Shown in pieces: positions 7,179 through 10,734 of a DNA stretch of 10,734 nt. The notes beneath the pieces were generated by a model that saw only the letters and a program-made list of their open reading frames with translations, did no database searches and was not told the DNA's origin. The position numbers and the translations under genes are program-made. Origin of the DNA: Spirochaetales bacterium UBA4629 (GTDB lineage Bacteria > Spirochaetota > Spirochaetia > Sphaerochaetales > Sphaerochaetaceae); contig DHMZ01000049.1 in NCBI GenBank assembly GCA_002406055.1, positions 944 to 11,677 of the forward strand, given 5' to 3'. Within the stretch, counting starts at the first letter, position 1. Each line of letters starts with the position of its first letter.

Positions 7179-7203
7179 GGCGGGTCGATTTTTTCGGCCC
7201 GCT
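7179..7203 (+). terminator. Hairpin between binding protein and permease genes
   Basis: GCGGGTCGA (7180-7188) pairs with TCGGCCCGC (7194-7202) over 9 bp with one G-U pair and a 5-nt T loop. No U-run follows; the next bases are TATATGG and the permease ribosome binding site. This suits a leaky terminator or a 3'-end stabiliser that keeps binding-protein mRNA above permease mRNA. Confidence 0.6.
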
Positions 7204-7219
7204 ATATGGAAGGTTATAA

Positions 7220-8146
7220 ATGAAAAAAACTGGACACTATAGCATAGAAAGAAAACAAGCAAGATGGGGCTTTGCTTTTACCATTCCATGTCTTATCTTT
7301 TTTGCTATTTTTAGCTTTTATCCAATTATTAGTGCTTTCATCACAAGCCTTACAAATCGTGATGCAATTAGACGTACTTGGGATTTTGTTGGATTTGAGA
7401 ATTACAAATACCTATTTACTCAATCAAATGGAGGTTTTTCCCTTGTAAATTCTTTAGTTGCAACAGGTATTTTTACTATTGGAACATTTGTTCCTATGGT
7501 AGTTATTTCTTTAATACTTGCTGTATTAATTATGCAATTACGCAGGCCTAGTCAATCAAAAATGATAGAGCTTGCTTATTATACTCCTGCAGTTCTTTCT
7601 TCTGTTGTTGCTGCAACAATTTGGATGATTCTGTTTCAGCCTACGGGACTTTTTAACCAAGTTGCAAATTGGGTAATGCACACATCAGGAAAAGATTATC
7701 AATGGCTTACAAGTAACTCTATGCTTAGAGTTTCAACTATTATTGTATATTTCTGGAAGTATATTGGTTATTTTACAATCCTGTTCATTACAGGACTTGC
7801 ATCAATTCCACCGATGCTTTATGAGGCGGCAATTGTAGATGGTTCATCTCGGTGGCATACATTCTGGAAGATTACTCTTCCATTGTTAAAGCCTACAATC
7901 ATGCTTGTTTCTATCATGGCAATGTTACAGTGTCTAAAAACATTTAGTACACAATATATGTTCGTCCAAGGAGGAGCAGCAAGAGAACCAATAGATGTAA
8001 TTACTATGAATATTTACTACACTGGTGTTGTAAATAGAAAGCTTGGTCGTTCTAGCGCAATGTCAATTATTCTCTTTGTAATTATGCTTTTCTTAACGTT
8101 CTTGCAGTTTGCTTCTCAGAAGAGCGGTGATGAAACTGAGTATTGA
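7220..8146 (+). CDS. Sugar ABC transporter permease, MalF/UgpA type
   Basis: Inner-membrane permease of 308 residues, with hydrophobic segments near 18-42, 76-105, 117-139, 172-194, 225-242 and 281-297, matching six helices. The cytoplasmic coupling loop is clear: YEAAIVDGSSRWHTFWKITLP (201-221) followed by LLKP, the EAA motif that contacts the ATPase. An N-terminal segment FTIPCLIFFAIFSFYPIISAF is typical of the first helix. GGAAGG lies 6 nt before the ATG. It follows the binding-protein gene by 67 bp and is followed by the second permease at 8155. It would pair with that permease to form the channel. No nucleotide-binding subunit is encoded in this window, so a shared MsmK/UgpC-type ATPase elsewhere is expected. 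Confidence 0.93.
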   Translation: MKKTGHYSIERKQARWGFAFTIPCLIFFAIFSFYPIISAFITSLTNRDAIRRTWDFVGFENYKYLFTQSNGGFSLVNSLVATGIFTIGTFVPMVVISLILAVLIMQLRRPSQSKMIELAYYTPAVLSSVVAATIWMILFQPTGLFNQVANWVMHTSGKDYQWLTSNSMLRVSTIIVYFWKYIGYFTILFITGLASIPPMLYEAAIVDGSSRWHTFWKITLPLLKPTIMLVSIMAMLQCLKTFSTQYMFVQGGAAREPIDVITMNIYYTGVVNRKLGRSSAMSIILFVIMLFLTFLQFASQKSGDETEY

Positions 8147-8154
8147 GGTGTACA

Positions 8155-9036
8155 ATGAATAATAATAAATTTGTCGGAAAGATAACAATTGGGGAAATCC
8201 TAACTTATATTGTTTTAATCATTGTGCTTATCTTTACAATAATGCCATTGATTTTTATGGTTACTGCTGCATTCATGGATGCTAAGCAGATTATGTCAAT
8301 GCCTTACACTTGGATACCTAGTAAAGCATACTTCACAACAGAATCTAGAACATTCTTTACGAACTTTATTAAAGCAGTAATGGGTAATCATGGGGAAAAG
8401 ATCTTCCTTCGCAATCTCTACAACTCATTAGTTGTTGCTATTACTTGTTCTATAACAACAGTCCTTCTTTCTTCACTTTGTGGATACGGCCTAGCTAAGT
8501 TTAATTTTAAGGGTAAAACAGCTGTATTTATGGCTATTATGAGTACAATGATGATTCCTTTTGAGGCAATCATGATTCCTCTCTACTTAGTTGCTTCTAA
8601 GTTTAAGCTTATTAATACAATACCTGGGTTAATTATTCCTTTCTTAGTAAGTGCTTTTGGTGTCTTCCAAATGAGACAGTATCTTATTACATTCCCAAGT
8701 GAATATTTGGATGCTGCACGTGTTGATGGACTAAGCGAATTTAAGATTTATTATCGTATAGTTCTTCCTAACTCTACACCAGTAGTAGCAACTCTAGGTA
8801 TACTTTCTTTCAGAAACCAATGGGATAACCTCTTGTGGCCACTTTTGTGTTCTCAGGCAGAAAAGATGAAGACAGTTCCGCTTTATATTTCTAAGTTTGC
8901 AGAAGAAAAGCAAACAGACGAGGGAGCTTTGATGGCATGTGCACTTCTTGCTTCTATTCCTATGTTTATTCTTTTCTTCACATTATCTAAATACTTCTTA
9001 GGTGGTGCTGCAGTATATGAATCAAGAAAGGGTTGA
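8155..9036 (+). CDS. Sugar ABC transporter permease, MalG/UgpE type
   Basis: The second permease of the importer, 293 residues, with the usual MalG length. TM1 covers about 15-38. There is a family-typical periplasmic stretch MSMPYTWIPSKAYF (47-60), then NLYNSLVVAITCSITTVLLSSLCGYGLAKF with NSL and GYGLAKF signatures. The EAA-type loop is YLDAARVDGLSEFKIYYRIVLP (184-205), and the protein ends in a hydrophobic segment with YFLGGAAVYESRKG. I chose the ATG at 8155, where GAGG (8145-8148) sits 6 nt upstream across the preceding stop codon; the in-frame TTG at 8143 overlaps that site. The start is 8 nt after the end of the first permease gene, so translation is probably coupled. It ends just before a strong terminator. 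Confidence 0.93.
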   Translation: MNNNKFVGKITIGEILTYIVLIIVLIFTIMPLIFMVTAAFMDAKQIMSMPYTWIPSKAYFTTESRTFFTNFIKAVMGNHGEKIFLRNLYNSLVVAITCSITTVLLSSLCGYGLAKFNFKGKTAVFMAIMSTMMIPFEAIMIPLYLVASKFKLINTIPGLIIPFLVSAFGVFQMRQYLITFPSEYLDAARVDGLSEFKIYYRIVLPNSTPVVATLGILSFRNQWDNLLWPLLCSQAEKMKTVPLYISKFAEEKQTDEGALMACALLASIPMFILFFTLSKYFLGGAAVYESRKG

Positions 9037-9056
9037 TTAGAGTCTTATTTATCCGT

Positions 9057-9090
9057 AGTCCTTCTGTGTAAAATATAGGAGGACTTTTTT
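9057..9090 (+). terminator. Intrinsic terminator of the sugar importer operon
   Basis: AGTCCTTCT (9057-9065) pairs with AGGAGGACT (9077-9085) over 9 bp with one G-U pair and an 11-nt loop, and TTTTT follows. It lies 20 bp after the MalG-type gene and is the last element of the chromosomal-type block before phage-type sequence starts. Confidence 0.85.
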
Positions 9091-9125
9091 AGTAAAAAGA
9101 ATAGCTGCTACATTTAATGATATGA

Positions 9126-9269
9126 AGCTGTGAGAAGAAAACAGAGACGCTTGACGAAGTTAGTGATGAGAAAGTTGAAGTTGATATTCAGTCAGGCAAC
9201 CCAGCTATTGAAGAACTCTTTCTAGAATGCCTACGGCAATTCTCATTGACCCTTTTGAAGGTGTTATGA
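9126..9269 (+). pseudogene. Headless N-terminal fragment of the phage polyvalent gene
   Basis: From 9126 to the stop at 9267-9269 this frame reads KKTETLDEVSDEKVEVDIQS, then GNPAIEELFLE, an acidic, coding-like sequence, but it has no start codon and is preceded by a stop at 9123-9125. After about 9219-9227 its quality drops, while the neighbouring frame (open from 9212) takes over with good sequence. I read this as the broken 5' end of the same gene, with a one-base frame change between the two. The upstream portion seems to have been lost at the join near 9091-9125. Alternatively it is chance sequence and the real gene starts at the ATG at 9227. Confidence 0.4.
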
Positions 9270-10734
9270 ACTCTCTACCTTCTACACTTAAAGATATCTT
9301 CAAGAAGATTGTTCAGAAGTTGAAGAGCTTGTACAAGGGACTCATTGGAGAATTCAACAACAGGAACTTTGCACCACGTACTCTAGAAGATGCAGTTCTT
9401 TCTATCTATCAGGACGGCAACACATACACAGCTACTGACAATCTCAATCAGAGGGTTAGATATGTTGATGAAGAAATAGAAGAAGAACTTAGGCAAAAAT
9501 ATAGTGAGAAGTTTATTAAGTCAACTAATAAGCAGGTAGCGAGTGAAGAAGAAACAAGAATAATCAAAGAAATTATTCAAAGTTATCCCAAGCATCAAGT
9601 TGCCAATGGTGTTGAGATGTTAGACGGTCTACAAAATGATAATCATGATATGCCTATGCAGGAAGAATATCTGACAGCAAGATTAACAAAGGAACTTCTA
9701 GGAAAAGATTTAATTCTTCTGCCTCGTTATATGGATAGATTTTTAAACGATATTGCTGGGTATCAGAGATTTGATAACTATTCATTGTCCGACGGTATTA
9801 GTGCTCTTGCTGAAGACGGTAGAACTTATGAGTTTAAGTTTACAAATTCATTTGGAAAAGTTAGAAATAAATTGAAGAAAGCGACAGAGAAAGCAGACGT
9901 TGCTGTTGTCGTGATATCTACTCCGATAAACTTAAATAGCCTAGAGAACATGAAGTTTGAAAGCAATAGTGAATCTTACGTAATAAATGTGTACAACCCT
10001 CAAGAAATTGAAATTGCCAATAAAAAAGCCTCCAACGAGTGGAGGGTGTACACGGATACGAAGTCCGAGCTAAAACCTGAAATATCAAGTTCTATAATAA
10101 ATATAGCTTCGGAATTACGTGAAGTCAATCCTCAAGACCAAACTACTATGGACTATTCTGTATACAGTTCAAATGGCGAATCTGTCAAGGACATTTCTTC
10201 TTCTCAATCTAAATATAACTCTGTTAGAAAGAAATATTATGGAACTTCTGAATGGCTTAAAGCTCCAAACGGAAAGAATACAAAGCTTACCGAGGAACAG
10301 TGGATACAAGTAAGGACTCCAAACTTCATCAAGTGGTTTGGTGATTGGATTAACGACCCCGATAACGCTAGTAAAGTAGTTGATGAGAACGGAGAGCCTT
10401 TAGCTGTTTATCATACTACAAACGCAGATTTCGACACATTTAAAGTAGGAGAAAGAGCAGGATTAAGTGGCAAAGGGATATACTTCGCTATTGGAGGTCA
10501 AGGCGTTCCTTCATATGGTAGCAATACTATCAAAGCCTTTTTGAATATTAGAAATCCATTGACAAGAGAACTTCTTGAAACAGATATGTATTCAAGCATA
10601 AACAACAATGGAAATTCTGCTATTCAGGCTGACGTATTTGAGAAGTATCCAGAGTTTGACGGAGTTATGGTTAGGAGAGATGAGATAACAGTAAAAGACC
10701 CTAACCAAATCAAATCAGCAACCGAGAACAATGG
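9227..10734 (+). CDS. Phage polyvalent protein fragment: nuclease-like and ART-PolyVal modules
   Basis: The frame is open for at least 502 codons and leaves the window. It resembles the polyvalent proteins of phages and conjugative elements, which are injected or packaged and carry several effector domains. Residues numbered from 9227: 22-50 hold an amphipathic, Lys-rich helix of the kind common in linkers (LKDIFKKIVQKLKSLYKGL). Residues about 123-245 look like a toxin-type nuclease fold, with EEYLTARL, SLSDGISAL, then TYEFKF (200-205) and KLKKATEKADVAVVVI. From 369 on, KWFGDW, YHTT (H396), GKGIYFA and the closing DPNQIKSATENNG match the ART-PolyVal ADP-ribosyltransferase domain. The ART part is a confident match by motif; the nuclease part is a guess from the E-x-K pattern. 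No ribosome binding site precedes 9227, and the 5' end is probably damaged. Confidence 0.7.
   Translation, partial: MPTAILIDPFEGVMNSLPSTLKDIFKKIVQKLKSLYKGLIGEFNNRNFAPRTLEDAVLSIYQDGNTYTATDNLNQRVRYVDEEIEEELRQKYSEKFIKSTNKQVASEEETRIIKEIIQSYPKHQVANGVEMLDGLQNDNHDMPMQEEYLTARLTKELLGKDLILLPRYMDRFLNDIAGYQRFDNYSLSDGISALAEDGRTYEFKFTNSFGKVRNKLKKATEKADVAVVVISTPINLNSLENMKFESNSESYVINVYNPQEIEIANKKASNEWRVYTDTKSELKPEISSSIINIASELREVNPQDQTTMDYSVYSSNGESVKDISSSQSKYNSVRKKYYGTSEWLKAPNGKNTKLTEEQWIQVRTPNFIKWFGDWINDPDNASKVVDENGEPLAVYHTTNADFDTFKVGERAGLSGKGIYFAIGGQGVPSYGSNTIKAFLNIRNPLTRELLETDMYSSINNNGNSAIQADVFEKYPEFDGVMVRRDEITVKDPNQIKSATENN
10022..10045 (-). terminator. Terminator-like hairpin on the minus strand, inside the polyvalent frame
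   Basis: On the minus strand CCTCCA and TGGAGG (10045-10040 and 10034-10029) form a 6-bp GC-rich stem with a 5-nt loop, and CTTTTTT follows immediately. This is a canonical intrinsic terminator shape. No minus-strand gene is visible to its right in the window, and the plus-strand reading frame stays open across it. It may be coincidental, or a remnant of module joining. Confidence 0.35.

Noticed and set aside
8143..8154. Upstream TTG start for the second permease
   Set aside because: It overlaps the stop codon of the first permease and consumes the GAGG site that serves the ATG at 8155.
9077..9082. AGGAGG, a perfect Shine-Dalgarno-like word just before the phage-type region
   Set aside because: It is the 3' arm of the terminator stem and no start codon follows at a usable distance.
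540..9130. Target-site duplication or inserted element ends at the two joins
   Set aside because: I compared the sequence at about 545-600 and 9090-9130 and saw no shared direct repeat of useful length, no terminal inverted repeats and no transposase or integrase.
10119..10313. A 64-codon plus-strand frame inside the polyvalent region
   Set aside because: It lies in another frame, antagonistic to the long frame whose ART motifs are clear, and resembles no protein.
1..10734. CRISPR arrays, tRNA and rRNA genes
   Set aside because: No regularly spaced repeats, no cloverleaf with a TTCGANTC-type arm, and no rRNA-like sequence were seen.

Overview
The window is AT-rich and gene-dense. The central block, from about 560 to 9090, looks like a bacterial chromosome. 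The solute-binding protein has a signal peptide ending in FAQG followed by TTEVED, a style I associate with spirochaetes (Treponema or Sphaerochaeta relatives). That suggests an anaerobic host-associated spirochaete, but the placement is tentative because no rRNA or marker gene is present. The two outer ends are phage-like, and each meets the central block through a broken gene.

Layout. Positions 1-471 hold the end of a phage tail-type structural protein. At 504 a second tail-type gene starts and loses recognisable sequence after about 18 codons. A DUF4143-type ATPase (615-1889, minus) lies against that break. Next is an L-lactate dehydrogenase (2152-3108, minus), divergent from a TetR-family regulator (3234-3845) that is followed closely by a four-helix membrane protein (3865-4395). 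The regulator promoter (TTGACA, 17 bp, TAATAT) runs into a perfect 20-bp palindrome. A surface lipoprotein metallophosphoesterase (4415-5599, minus) is divergent from a CUT1-type sugar ABC importer made of a binding protein and two permeases (5857-9036). The importer has no ATPase gene of its own here and ends at a clear intrinsic terminator (9057-9090).

Right end. After the terminator, a reading frame without a start codon (9126-9269) gives way by a frame change to a long frame that stays open from 9212 to the window edge. It encodes part of a phage polyvalent protein with a probable nuclease-like module and then an ADP-ribosyltransferase-like (ART-PolyVal) module. This is the most unusual coding content of the window.

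How the parts may work together. The phosphoesterase and the importer share a 257-bp divergent control region. It carries two copies of a TATGTAAA-centred inverted motif, each overlapping one of the two candidate promoters, so a common regulator is plausible. The TetR gene probably controls itself and the membrane protein through the palindrome, and possibly also the lactate dehydrogenase. The block of ordinary chromosomal genes lying between two truncated phage genes points to phage decay, recombination or an assembly join.
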